A stretch of 44,488 nucleotides of DNA from Brachyspira sp. G79. Its GTDB lineage: Bacteria; Spirochaetota; Brachyspiria; Brachyspirales; Brachyspiraceae. Location: the NCBI RefSeq assembly GCF_002379365.1, contig NZ_JQIU01000008.1, forward strand, positions 2,205,871-2,250,358. Direction: 5' to 3'. How positions within the stretch are numbered: position 1 is the first letter of the stretch; every line of letters begins with the position of its first letter. Of the stretch, positions 15,767-24,678 are shown one piece after another. A program made the translations under genes and the position numbers. Under the pieces are notes generated by a model, which was not told the DNA's origin, did no database searches, and saw nothing but the letters and a program-made list of their open reading frames with translations.

Positions 15767-17761
15767 ATGAGTGAACTTTATTCTATAGGATTTGATTTAA
15801 GTGCTTTAGAGAAAGCATTTAAAATGTCTGAGAAAATAAAAACTAATTTAAGCGGATTTCAAGAATTATCAAATAAAAATACTAAAAATAATTCATCAGA
15901 TTTTTCTAAAAATATAATTGATTCTAATAAAGGCTTGAAAGAGCAAAATAAATTATTAGGGGTTAGTTTACAAAAATTAAATCTTATTAGATTAGTTTCT
16001 AGTAAAATAAAATGGGGAGCTTTAGCTGCAGCAGGTTTGCCTATGGCTGGTATTACAGCAGGAATTGCCGCTATGAACGGAAGTTTATCTACAAATACAA
16101 GAGCTAAAAACATAGGTCTTGATTTTGGAGAATCTAATGCTTTGAACTTTGCGGGTAAAATGACAGGTATAGGTGAAGATACTTTAATATCATCTATAGA
16201 AGGACTTACAACTTCTTTATCAGATTATTCAAAATGGGGCAATTTCGCAAGTTTAGGACTTAATGCCTCAGATTTAAAAAATAAGAACCCTACTGAGGCA
16301 CTTTTTGAAGTCCTTGAAAGTATGAAAGACAGCGACCTGCCTAAATACTTAAAAAAACAAATTATTGATAGTATAGGAATACCTTTTGACCAATTCCAAT
16401 TCGTATTAGAAGAGGGGACAGGAGAAATACAGAAATATTTTAAAGAAGGTATGGGAATGTTTGGAGGAAAAAGCGGGGAATCTTTAATGGAAGGCGAAAG
16501 AGCATTAATACGCTTTACTACAATATTAAAAGATGTTTCGCAAAATATAGGCGGGAAAATAGCACCTGCTCTCACAACTGGATTAAAATTGATTACACCT
16601 TATATATATAAATTAGCTGATAGTTTTACTTGGCTTTTAGGTAAAGTATTTACTAAAAAAAACTTAGATATGATGTCTAGTTTTTTTAATTCTATTGGAA
16701 AAATTGGAAGTGATTTAGTATCTAAAGGCATAGATTTATTTAATGGTGGAAAAGATTTTTTTAGTCAAATGTTCAAAGGGTTTAGCATTGATACTGAAGG
16801 GTGGACAAACGTATTAAAAGAATTATCAAAAGGATTTTTAGATGGTATCAGCAATTTATGGGATATTTTAAAACCTAATTTAATAGCAATAGGGCAAAGT
16901 TTAGTTAACGTATGGAAAACAATAGAACCTGATTTAATAGATTTTATTAAATGGTTTCAAAAAGATATTCTGCCAACTGTTATGACTATAGGCGGAACTT
17001 TTATTAATATAATGGGGAAAACTATAAAAAAAATTATAGATGACTTTAAGTGGTTTTGGAATGCTATAAAACCTATATTAAAACCTTTAGGAAATGGAAT
17101 AAAAGTTTTTGGTCAATTTATGAGCGATATATGGAAAAAACTTGATGAATTAGGAATAGATAAATTATTAGCTGATTTAATTAGCCCAATATCAAAATTA
17201 AAAGCTGTATTTGAGGCAGTTGAAGGCTTAAAAGAATGGTGGGATAATTTTAAGTTAAATGCAAATAATATTTGGGAAATTATAAAAAATAGCTTTATCG
17301 ATATTTGGGAGAAGGTGAAAATAAGTTTTTCTAAAATATTTCTTAGTATAGATATGGGACTTGATAGTTTTATTAGCGGATTAATGGAACTTGGAATAGG
17401 AGGAAAAACTATAGGTGATATATTTGGTTATTCTGGTCCTAAATATAAAGCTGAAAATGGTTGGTGGAAAATAAAAGATGAAAAAGGCGATTATCAGTAT
17501 CTTGGTAAGAATGGAGGAATATCTCAATATCCTGAAAAAAGAGTAAATGACGCTATTATTACAAAAACGGGGCAAGTTGTAAAAACAGATCCTCAAGATT
17601 ACATTTTTGCTATGAAACAGCCTCAAAAATTAGCTTCTTCGGGAGCAAGTGGAGGAACATATAATATAAATATTAATGCTAATGTACGTAATGATAATGA
17701 TATACGAAAAATAAAGAACGAATTAGAGAAACTAATAAAATCTTTTAATTCTAAAAGGTAA
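15767..17761 (+). CDS. Tail tape measure protein
   Basis: The 664-residue protein has an Asn/Lys-rich start, an Ala/Gly-rich hydrophobic stretch (about 84-108), and long amphipathic helices with many Trp/Phe. The C-terminal motif VNDAIITKTGQVVKTDPQDY (near residues 595-614) is typical of tape measure proteins. It sets tail length and may enter the host membrane on injection. 664 residues is short for this family. It lies in the head module, far from sheath and tube genes, which is unusual. AAAAGGA precedes the ATG. Confidence 0.7.
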   Translation: MSELYSIGFDLSALEKAFKMSEKIKTNLSGFQELSNKNTKNNSSDFSKNIIDSNKGLKEQNKLLGVSLQKLNLIRLVSSKIKWGALAAAGLPMAGITAGIAAMNGSLSTNTRAKNIGLDFGESNALNFAGKMTGIGEDTLISSIEGLTTSLSDYSKWGNFASLGLNASDLKNKNPTEALFEVLESMKDSDLPKYLKKQIIDSIGIPFDQFQFVLEEGTGEIQKYFKEGMGMFGGKSGESLMEGERALIRFTTILKDVSQNIGGKIAPALTTGLKLITPYIYKLADSFTWLLGKVFTKKNLDMMSSFFNSIGKIGSDLVSKGIDLFNGGKDFFSQMFKGFSIDTEGWTNVLKELSKGFLDGISNLWDILKPNLIAIGQSLVNVWKTIEPDLIDFIKWFQKDILPTVMTIGGTFINIMGKTIKKIIDDFKWFWNAIKPILKPLGNGIKVFGQFMSDIWKKLDELGIDKLLADLISPISKLKAVFEAVEGLKEWWDNFKLNANNIWEIIKNSFIDIWEKVKISFSKIFLSIDMGLDSFISGLMELGIGGKTIGDIFGYSGPKYKAENGWWKIKDEKGDYQYLGKNGGISQYPEKRVNDAIITKTGQVVKTDPQDYIFAMKQPQKLASSGASGGTYNININANVRNDNDIRKIKNELEKLIKSFNSKR

Positions 17762-18169
17762 TTACCATTCTTTTTTGCCTGTGTACTTTTTGGCTAGCCC
17801 TTTTTTTATCAAATATTGCCCCACATCAATATCATCGGCTTTTACACTTGCTAACACTCTAAAATATTTATCACGTCCTAAATTGTATAAAACTATCTTT
17901 TTGCTTGAATACAACAAAGTTTCTAGTTCAAACTTGGCTTTATAGGCTATGTCTTTAATAGCTTTTCTACTATCATCAAGCTCTGGAGTGTCTATGCCTC
18001 GTATTCTGATAGCTATTTCTTCTCCAAACACGGCGGGAATATTTTTTATATTAACAACAAAAGTATCGCCGTCTCTTACTCTGACAAGCTCAAAATTGGT
18101 TATCTCTCCTTTATAAGTTTGAGAGTAGGCTAAATTAAAAATAAGTAAAAATATAAATAACTTTTTCAT
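17762..18169 (-). CDS. Secreted thermonuclease (SNase family)
   Basis: About 135 residues: signal peptide (MKKLFIFLLIFNLAYS), then an SNase domain with RVRDGDTFVV, IRIRGIDTPELDD (catalytic Arg, Asp and Glu) and GRDKYFR (second Arg). It should be exported and degrade nucleic acids outside the cytoplasm. I chose the Met of MKKLF rather than 18184 because it gives a standard signal sequence. It is a leftward single-gene cargo cassette between rightward late operons, convergent with the tape measure gene. Confidence 0.8.
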   Translation of the reverse strand: MKKLFIFLLIFNLAYSQTYKGEITNFELVRVRDGDTFVVNIKNIPAVFGEEIAIRIRGIDTPELDDSRKAIKDIAYKAKFELETLLYSSKKIVLYNLGRDKYFRVLASVKADDIDVGQYLIKKGLAKKYTGKKEW

Positions 18170-18312
18170 AAATACATCATACAAATAATAAAGTATATAA
18201 AAGGTTTATACATTTTTTTTATACTTTCACAACAGTTTATAAGCGGTTTTTTTGATTTTTTTTACTTAAAATTAGGAATTATAAAAGTGAAAAGTATTGT
18301 TTCTTTTATATA

Positions 18313-18332
18313 TAAACTAACTATAGTATAAA
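18313..18332 (+). promoter_or_regulatory. Late promoter motif, copy 2
   Basis: A perfect copy of the 20-bp motif followed by TCTTTTTT, 34 bases before the terminase start. The rest of the 18170-18366 gap holds a block (18236-18247 TTTATAAGCGGT, then GATTTTTTTT) that recurs upstream of the other leftward cargo operon. Confidence 0.7.
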
Positions 18333-18366
18333 TCTTTTTTCTCTTCTCTATTCTATAATTAAGCAA

Positions 18367-20511
18367 ATGGCTAATAATAAAATTAAGGACAAATATCATA
18401 TACCTTTTATGATTGAGAAGTTTAAAGACTATATCAATAAAAAACAGTCTAAATATCCAACTTTTGAAGAACTTTATTTACAAAATAGCTGGGTAAAGCA
18501 AAGCGTACACAGAATATTAAAAGATGAGGCAGGAAAAGAAATAAACGAAAAAACACTCACATTTTGGTATATGAAGTTAAAAGAAAAGCAGAGAAAAGGA
18601 ATATTAGAAAAATTATACACAAATAAATCAGTACAGGGGCTTATTTTTTTAGCAAAATACTGCCATGGCATAGGAATAGAAAAAGACGGCGAAGAGTCAG
18701 GTGGGGCAACTGAGCTTGATTATAAATTAGAGATTTTGAGGCATGATATAGAATTATTCTTTAAATTAGCTAGAAAAGAGAATATTGACCCTACAAAAAA
18801 GTTTGTACACCTTGAAGGCGGAAGAGCAGGCGGAAAAAGTGAACAGGTGGCAAGATATGTTATATTAAAGGCACTTGAAAGAAGAACGGCAGGCTCTTTG
18901 CTTTGCGGTCGTGAGATACAAAAATCTATTGATACATCGGTAAAACCGCTTCTTGAACGTATTATTAAACTATATCATCTTGAGAAATATTTTAATATTA
19001 CAAAGCAAGAAATACTTTCAAAACATAATAATGTCAGAATTATTTTTATGGGATTAAAAGAGGCTTCTTCTGACGCTTCGGACACATTAAAATCTACAGA
19101 CCTTTTATTTTTAGCTTGGGTTGAGGAAGCTCAAAGTATTTCAGAACTTTCACTTGAAAAATTGATACCGACTGCGGCAAGAGTTGAAGACTATCAAATA
19201 ATATTTACTTACAACAGGCATAGACAAAATACTATAATTTATGATTATTTTTTTAATGAAAATGTGACCCGAGAGCGTCACATTTTGACACAGCATATAA
19301 ATATAAACTATTATGACAATAAGTTTAATTCGCCAGAACTTATTTCATTAGCGGAACTTGACAAAGCAACAAATCTAAAAAAATGGAAATATATTTGGAA
19401 CGGAGAACCGCAGACAGAGTTTGACGGAGCTTTATGGACCTATGAAGAGATAAAAGACTTAAATCTCAATTTAGCTTATGACAAAGACAATTATGTACGT
19501 AAAATAGTAGCAACCGACCCTGCCACAAGCTCAAAAGACTTCAATAACGAGTACGGAATTACAGTATTAGGACTAACTCACGAGGGATATGTTCATTTAA
19601 TAGCTGATGTAAGCGGACATTATACTGCCTCAGAATATGCGAAAGTGCTTGTAAAGACTTATTTCAATTATGAATGTGAAGCAGTTGTTTATGAAGAAAA
19701 TCAAGGCGGTGATCATGTAGCAAATACTATATTAAGTGAAAGTAAAAGTGTTCGTTTAATAGCAGTTAGAGCAACACAGAGTAAATATTTAAGAGCTTTA
19801 CCTGTAGCAAATTTATGTTCTCAAGGAAAAGTGTATTTCTTAAAAAGTTTCCCTACTTTAGAAAATCAAATGCTTTTACTTACAATACAAGGCTATCAAG
19901 GAGAACAAGGAGAAAGCCCAGACAGGCTTGATAGTTTTGTATGGGGCGTTTATGAGCTATTAGGCTTGAAAGATGCTAATTCTATAGATGTTTACTTCAA
20001 AAGAGCTTGGTTTAAATGTATTGATGATATTGATACTGAATACAATATTACAAACAAAATTGCTTATTACAGCTACAAAGGAAGTAAAAGCGTATTTGTG
20101 TTATTTGATTATTTCTATACCAGAGACGGATTAAAACAATTACAGCATTTCTTAATTAAAGACATAAAAGTATATGACACTAACGATATAGCAGAGAAGA
20201 CAAAAGATTATATAAATGATGTTAATTCAATAATAGCTTTTGACAATGAGAATATAGATTTCAGAAGTCTAAATACTAATAATATAGACAGAATAGAAAT
20301 AGAGAAACTTAAACTAATAGATTATGCCGCTTATTCAATGCCTTATATACAAAACAAACTTATATATTTAGCCAAAAATCAGGAACTTGAAAGGACTATT
20401 ATAGATAATGTATGTCAATATATCCCTGAGGAAGTCAAAGAGAATATCGTTTTGGAAACATTACTTGAACTTATTTATTATGAAAATGAAGGTGAGGCAT
20501 TAAAAAATTAA
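18367..20511 (+). CDS. terL: Terminase large subunit with N- and C-terminal extensions
   Basis: The 714-residue packaging motor has Walker A GGRAGGKSE (about residues 152-160), Walker B LLFLAWVEEAQ (about 240-250) and a nuclease domain starting KIVATDPATSS (about 379-389) with later acidic residues (YEENQGG; PDRLDSFVWG). About 115 residues precede the ATPase and could act as a fused DNA-recognition part, as no separate small subunit is seen. About 185 residues after the nuclease (from NSIDVYFKRAW) are extra and unrecognised. The ATG lacks a Shine-Dalgarno. Confidence 0.85.
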   Translation: MANNKIKDKYHIPFMIEKFKDYINKKQSKYPTFEELYLQNSWVKQSVHRILKDEAGKEINEKTLTFWYMKLKEKQRKGILEKLYTNKSVQGLIFLAKYCHGIGIEKDGEESGGATELDYKLEILRHDIELFFKLARKENIDPTKKFVHLEGGRAGGKSEQVARYVILKALERRTAGSLLCGREIQKSIDTSVKPLLERIIKLYHLEKYFNITKQEILSKHNNVRIIFMGLKEASSDASDTLKSTDLLFLAWVEEAQSISELSLEKLIPTAARVEDYQIIFTYNRHRQNTIIYDYFFNENVTRERHILTQHININYYDNKFNSPELISLAELDKATNLKKWKYIWNGEPQTEFDGALWTYEEIKDLNLNLAYDKDNYVRKIVATDPATSSKDFNNEYGITVLGLTHEGYVHLIADVSGHYTASEYAKVLVKTYFNYECEAVVYEENQGGDHVANTILSESKSVRLIAVRATQSKYLRALPVANLCSQGKVYFLKSFPTLENQMLLLTIQGYQGEQGESPDRLDSFVWGVYELLGLKDANSIDVYFKRAWFKCIDDIDTEYNITNKIAYYSYKGSKSVFVLFDYFYTRDGLKQLQHFLIKDIKVYDTNDIAEKTKDYINDVNSIIAFDNENIDFRSLNTNNIDRIEIEKLKLIDYAAYSMPYIQNKLIYLAKNQELERTIIDNVCQYIPEEVKENIVLETLLELIYYENEGEALKN

Positions 20512-20528
20512 TACTAAAAAATAATAAA

Positions 20529-20604
20529 AAGGAGGAAGTGAGCCGAAGCCAAATAATGACGAAGTCAGTATTTAATCATAGGCGTAGGCGAACATAACAA
20601 TAAT
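20529..20604 (+). promoter_or_regulatory. Split-SD leader RNA element, copy 2
   Basis: AAGGAGGA, then helix 20538-20550 with 20581-20593 (same arms as copy 1). The inner hairpin equals copy 1 except G91 of copy 1 is A here (position 20567), turning U.G into U-A and so keeping the pair. ATG 20605 is 11 bases after the helix. Confidence 0.7.
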
Positions 20605-22536
20605 ATGAGCTTCTTTAAAGACGGTAAAAATACAATATTATCATACGATGAATGTAAAGATATTTATAGAACTGCCACACTCGGCAAAAGAATAGTCGAA
20701 GGACTTGTAAACTTTGCTATGAGTGCGGAGCGAGAAATAGATATACAGAAAGCACCGCCTGAGGCAGTAGAAAAGTTCAAAGAGACAGCGGAAGTAATGA
20801 AACAGCAAGACGCTATAAAAAAAACTATATACAATGCCCGTATTTACGGAACAGGGGCTTTATATGTGGCGATGTATAATGAAGAGGAAGAAAAGGACGA
20901 CTTTACTACAAAACCTACTTTTGAAGACGCTCATAAATATAAAATGAAGTTTACAGTGTTGGACCCGCTTAATATAAGCGGTTCGAGGGTGGATTTAGAC
21001 CCTTTATCTTTTCATTTTCTGGAAGTAATTGATGTAAAAGTAAGTTCTAAATCAATACCTAGAAAAAGAGTTTGTGTTTCTCACGCTTTAGAGCCTCTTT
21101 ATTTAGACAGTAGAACTTCATTAATTCCGTTTTCTCCTCCTTCTGTATTTTATAATATGGTTAAATTATTAGAGCAGTATGATGACGCAATAAAGTCTAT
21201 AGGTGATTTACTTTATAAAGCAGGGGCAATTATTTATAAATATCCTGAAAAAGCTAAATTAAATGGAGTAATAATAGACGCAATAACTGCCGCAAAACAG
21301 ATTTTAAGGCAAAAAAGAAGCGGAGAAGTTATTGCTATATCTTCTAACAGCAGTATAGAAGATTTCCCTATTTCTAATTTAAGCGGACTTATAGAAAGCA
21401 TTAATAAACTTGAAGATGACATAACAAAAGCATTGAATGATACGCCTGCCTCAATACTATTCGATAAAAGTCTTTCAAACGGATTTAGCGAGGGAGACAA
21501 AGACAAAGAAACTGAAATATCAATAATAGAAAGTTTTAGAGAAAACAAACTCACTCCTCTATACAATCTTACTGATTATTATGTTATGCTCAAGGCTTGG
21601 GACAGTGCTTTTATAGATGATATGCGTTATAAATACAGCGAATATCAGGATAAAACAGACAGCGAAATATTTAGAAGCTGGGCGGATAATTTCACATATC
21701 AATACGGCAACTTATTTCCAGAGCCTGAAAGTATTACTCAAGACAATAATGCTAAAAAACTTGATAATTTACTTAAAGCTCAGCAATTAGGAGCTAATAT
21801 AGCGGATATTCAAGAGGAGCTAAACGAAAGCGAAATATTTAAGAATGAAATGGAATTAGACTCTCCGCCTCAAGGAATGGACGGAATGGGAGGGACAGAA
21901 TATGATGAGGAAATGTTTGATTATACAAAAAATGACAGTAGTATAAAAGCAGATTCTGACGCTTACAGCGGGCAGTCGCCTGATTTTAAGGAAGAAGAAC
22001 ACCCAAGAGATGAAAATGGACAGTTCAAAAAAGGAAGCGGAGAAAACGATAAACAGGAAGACAAAGAAGAAACTAATAACGAAGATTCAAGCGAAGAAGA
22101 TAAACAAAAAGAAGAAAAAGAAATACAGGACAAAATTAAACAGCTTGAAAAAATAGACTGGAATAAAGATAATACATTGCCTAACTTTCCAAAATCTTTT
22201 TTGAAAAAACAAGGTTTAGAAGATAAGCCTATATTATTAAAAAAGAATATAATTGAAAAAAATAAGGCAAGCCACCCTGATATTACGGAAGAAGAAGCTA
22301 AAAGAATAATAGGAAATGCTTTATATAAGCCAGAATTAATATTAAAGGCAAATGCTGAAAAGACAGCCTATCATAATTTTATATCAAGAACAGATGATAA
22401 ACATAGCGATTTAGTATTGTTAGAATTATCAGATAAAAAAGAAAACTATGAAATAGTAAATTATCATGTAATAATAAATAAAGATAGAAATAGAAAAGAA
22501 GAATTACATCAAAATATATTAAATAAAAAAAGCTAA
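20605..22536 (+). CDS. Portal protein fused to a C-terminal nuclease-like domain
   Basis: Residues 1-450 match the DUF1073-type portal family (now catalogued, as I recall, as Acb1-like N-terminal): YRTATLGKRIVEGLVNFAMS, ARIYGTGALYVAMY, and DTPASILFDKSLSNGFSEGDKD. A low-complexity linker begins at about 463 with HPRDENGQFKKGSG, a phrase common at junctions in portal and MuF fusions. Residues about 520-643 resemble PBECR/ColicinD-RelE-like phage nuclease domains: KASHPDITEEEAKRIIGNAL, then SDLVLLELSD and EIVNYHVI. The last domain assignment is by pattern only. The start is set by leader element copy 2. Confidence 0.75.
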   Translation: MSFFKDGKNTILSYDECKDIYRTATLGKRIVEGLVNFAMSAEREIDIQKAPPEAVEKFKETAEVMKQQDAIKKTIYNARIYGTGALYVAMYNEEEEKDDFTTKPTFEDAHKYKMKFTVLDPLNISGSRVDLDPLSFHFLEVIDVKVSSKSIPRKRVCVSHALEPLYLDSRTSLIPFSPPSVFYNMVKLLEQYDDAIKSIGDLLYKAGAIIYKYPEKAKLNGVIIDAITAAKQILRQKRSGEVIAISSNSSIEDFPISNLSGLIESINKLEDDITKALNDTPASILFDKSLSNGFSEGDKDKETEISIIESFRENKLTPLYNLTDYYVMLKAWDSAFIDDMRYKYSEYQDKTDSEIFRSWADNFTYQYGNLFPEPESITQDNNAKKLDNLLKAQQLGANIADIQEELNESEIFKNEMELDSPPQGMDGMGGTEYDEEMFDYTKNDSSIKADSDAYSGQSPDFKEEEHPRDENGQFKKGSGENDKQEDKEETNNEDSSEEDKQKEEKEIQDKIKQLEKIDWNKDNTLPNFPKSFLKKQGLEDKPILLKKNIIEKNKASHPDITEEEAKRIIGNALYKPELILKANAEKTAYHNFISRTDDKHSDLVLLELSDKKENYEIVNYHVIINKDRNRKEELHQNILNKKS

Positions 22537-22537
22537 A

Positions 22538-22635
22538 ATGGAAGGACGCCCGTTCCCTTCATCGCAGTACTTGAAAATCAAGCAAGCGGCAGTCGAGGGC
22601 GGCAAATTTTCTGCCATTCATTCCAGCTCTATATA
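22538..22635 (+). ncRNA. GC-rich structured RNA candidate
   Basis: Right after the portal stop comes a stretch far richer in G+C than its surroundings. Nested pairings are visible: TGGAA/TTCCA outermost, CGCCC/GGGCG, CGC/GCG, CTTGA/TCAAG with loop AAA, and a GGCA/TGCC hairpin on the 3' side; GAAGG/CCTTC could form a crossing pair. A 35-codon frame (ATG 22538 to 22645) overlaps it but uses codons (CGC, CCG, TCG) rare elsewhere here. No RNA family recognised. Confidence 0.4.
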
Positions 22636-22694
22636 TTTAGTTTAACAAAGTTTTATGATAAGTCAATACCAAAATAAAAAATATTAAACAGCGA

Positions 22695-22714
22695 TAAACT
22701 AACTATAGTATAAA
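22695..22714 (+). promoter_or_regulatory. Late promoter motif, copy 3
   Basis: A perfect copy, with the same CAGCGA extension as copy 1 and followed by TCTTTTTT. It is 33 bases before the minor head gene, which has no Shine-Dalgarno. Confidence 0.7.
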
Positions 22715-22747
22715 TCTTTTTTCATTAATTGATTTTATACTGTAGTT

Positions 22748-23623
22748 ATGCTTAGCTTATTTGATACAGCAAAAAGAATATTAAAGTCATTTTTCGATGA
22801 TAATTTATTCAGCATTGATAATATTTTGTCAAGTACAAAAATTGAGGCACTTGTCAGAGCAATAGATAAAGGCATAAAAAAAGATTATGACAAAGTATTA
22901 AAAAGTGTGAATAAAGAAGTGCGTTCTAAATTAAAAAATGAATATAATAAATTTATAAAAAAAGGCGTTTTCAGAACTGCCCCATCACTTCAAAAATATA
23001 AAATTGAAGATTTAAAGCCTGATTTCAAAAAAGAGCTAGAAAGCAGGATAAATGTTTCATTATCATATATAACAACTCAAGACAAAAACACAATAGAAGA
23101 AATAAAAAACAGATTAATGAACTTTGTTTCAATTCCGCACCCTAATAAAAACTTAAAAGAATTAGAGTATGACTTTTGGAATGATGTACTGCCTGAGAAG
23201 GCTAAAAAAAATTATAAAACTAACAAATGGCAGAATATGATAATTAGAGACCAACAGCATAAGCTCGTTTCTAATATGACATACATTACAGCAACTAAAA
23301 ATAATGCGATAGGCTTCATTTGGAAAAATAGAAAAGACATTAGAGTAGTAGGCAATCCGTCTGGGCTTTATCCTAAAGGCGATAAAATGCATAATAATCA
23401 TTGGCAAAGAGAAGGTAAGCTATATTTGTTTAGAAACAGTGAGGCACTTAAAAAAGGACTTATTAAAAAAACTAAAGATGTTCATTATGCTGATGAAATT
23501 GAGGACGGACTTCCGGGCATTCCTATAAACTGCCGATGTACTATGCGTTTAATTTACAGACTTTATGAAATACCTGCTGAATATAAAAATATAATTACTA
23601 AGAAAGGACTTGAATATAGTTAA
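22748..23623 (+). CDS. Minor head protein (MuF/SPP1 gp7-like)
   Basis: The 291-residue protein ends with the MuF/gp7 signature: W-K-x-R-K-DIRVVG, then H-NNHWQREGKL and EIEDGLPGIPINCRCTMRLIY (about residues 250-270), where the Cys-Arg-Cys and PG are diagnostic. It is thought to act in head assembly and DNA ejection, and portal followed by MuF is the usual order. The N-terminal half is helical. The ATG lacks a ribosome site and follows late promoter copy 3. Confidence 0.8.
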   Translation: MLSLFDTAKRILKSFFDDNLFSIDNILSSTKIEALVRAIDKGIKKDYDKVLKSVNKEVRSKLKNEYNKFIKKGVFRTAPSLQKYKIEDLKPDFKKELESRINVSLSYITTQDKNTIEEIKNRLMNFVSIPHPNKNLKELEYDFWNDVLPEKAKKNYKTNKWQNMIIRDQQHKLVSNMTYITATKNNAIGFIWKNRKDIRVVGNPSGLYPKGDKMHNNHWQREGKLYLFRNSEALKKGLIKKTKDVHYADEIEDGLPGIPINCRCTMRLIYRLYEIPAEYKNIITKKGLEYS

Positions 23624-23641
23624 ATAGCAATAAAAGTATAA

Positions 23642-23721
23642 GTGAGAACGAGCCGCCTCGATACTTCAGTGTCGAGGGAGTCATTAGGCGAGTTCGAACA
23701 TAGCAATAAAAGGATTTCTTA
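23642..23721 (+). promoter_or_regulatory. Leader RNA element, copy 3 (variant with its own SD after the helix)
   Basis: Helix 23642-23654 (GTGAGAACGAGCC) with 23687-23699 (GGCGAGTTCGAAC): pairs GU/AC, G.A A.G, GAAC/GTTC, G.A A.G, GCC/GGC. Inner hairpin: 9 bp (23656-23664 with 23669-23677), loop TTCA. Unlike other copies there is no SD before the helix; AAAGGA follows it and ATG 23722 comes later. The element is flanked by ATAGCAATAAAAG at 23624-23636 and 23700-23712. Confidence 0.65.
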
Positions 23722-24657
23722 ATGGCTGGAGAAAAAACTAAACTTTTAAATAAGGCTTCAAAAGAGTTTACATCAAAAACCGTTCCTTGCGTGTGTTATA
23801 GTGCCTCAAAAATCAATTTAGAAAATGGATTTTGCTATATTTTGATAGATAAAACTAAAAGTACAATTATTCAAAACATAGCGATACATTCAAATAAAAA
23901 CAGAGAAATGGCTTTGTCTGGGCAAATGGACATAGGAGAATATATTATACAAACTCCTGTTTCATTGAGCGATACTTTCAAAGAAACTCCTGAGCTTTTT
24001 ATTTTAAGCTATGACAATAATTTTTTTATGGTTCATTCTCTCATAGCTTATAACCAAGAAGCAAATCATTATGATTACAGAGCTGAAATACTACAAAATA
24101 AAAATAAAGGTTTTGTTGTTTATGATATTACAGAAATAAGCAGTAATTTATTAAATAATTCAATACCGCTTTGGATTTACAATAAAGACAGATTAAATAT
24201 CCCTATTTATCCGTCATATTTAAGCCCTCTTAATTTAGAAACAGCATATTTGAGTGTAGAAGTAGTTGATACTAAAGGACTTTCAATGTCCCGATACAAA
24301 AAAGAAAATGAAAATAATTATGTGGGGCAATGGAAACAGGACACTATAAGACTTCATTTAATAAATGCTACTACTGAGGCACAGCAGGAATTAGCATACA
24401 ACATACAAACATTAGCACAGAATTATAATAATAACGTTTTTGGAGTAAATGATTTTATTAATTTTAAAAGCGTTTCAGATGACAGACAAAAAGGCTTTGG
24501 AATAGTAAGCAATAAAGCTATAAGCGATTTTAAGATAAATTATTATCAAGAAACAGTAACAAGCAATATTGTAATAGAATTAATAAAAACAATTATCGTT
24601 CAAGTTAATGAACAAAAAATAACTTTATTTAATGCGGAGGAAATAAACCCGCAATAA
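23722..24657 (+). CDS. Neck or tail-terminator region protein, unknown
   Basis: A 311-residue protein between the minor head protein and the tail sheath. It has a beta-rich first two thirds and a C-terminal segment with QQELAYNIQTLAQNYNN and NYYQETVTSNIVIELIKTIIV. Position suggests a head-tail joining or tail-terminator role; I recognise no family. AAAGGA supports the start. Confidence 0.45.
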   Translation: MAGEKTKLLNKASKEFTSKTVPCVCYSASKINLENGFCYILIDKTKSTIIQNIAIHSNKNREMALSGQMDIGEYIIQTPVSLSDTFKETPELFILSYDNNFFMVHSLIAYNQEANHYDYRAEILQNKNKGFVVYDITEISSNLLNNSIPLWIYNKDRLNIPIYPSYLSPLNLETAYLSVEVVDTKGLSMSRYKKENENNYVGQWKQDTIRLHLINATTEAQQELAYNIQTLAQNYNNNVFGVNDFINFKSVSDDRQKGFGIVSNKAISDFKINYYQETVTSNIVIELIKTIIVQVNEQKITLFNAEEINPQ

Positions 24658-24678
24658 ATATTTATTATAAAAAAATAT

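Noticed and set aside
15767-17761. Secreted or membrane toxin because of hydrophobic stretches.
   Set aside because: Length, helix pattern and the VNDAIITKTGQVV ending fit a tape measure protein better.
22538-22635. tRNA or HDV-like ribozyme in the GC-rich insert.
   Set aside because: CTTGAAA recalls a tRNA-Ser anticodon loop but flanking bases do not pair as a cloverleaf; crossing helices are possible but an HDV P3 and catalytic core are missing.
22538-22645. 35-codon gene starting ATGGAAGGACGC.
   Set aside because: Codon use is unlike all genes here (CGC, CCG, TCG), there is no ribosome site, and the same bases fold into a nested RNA structure.
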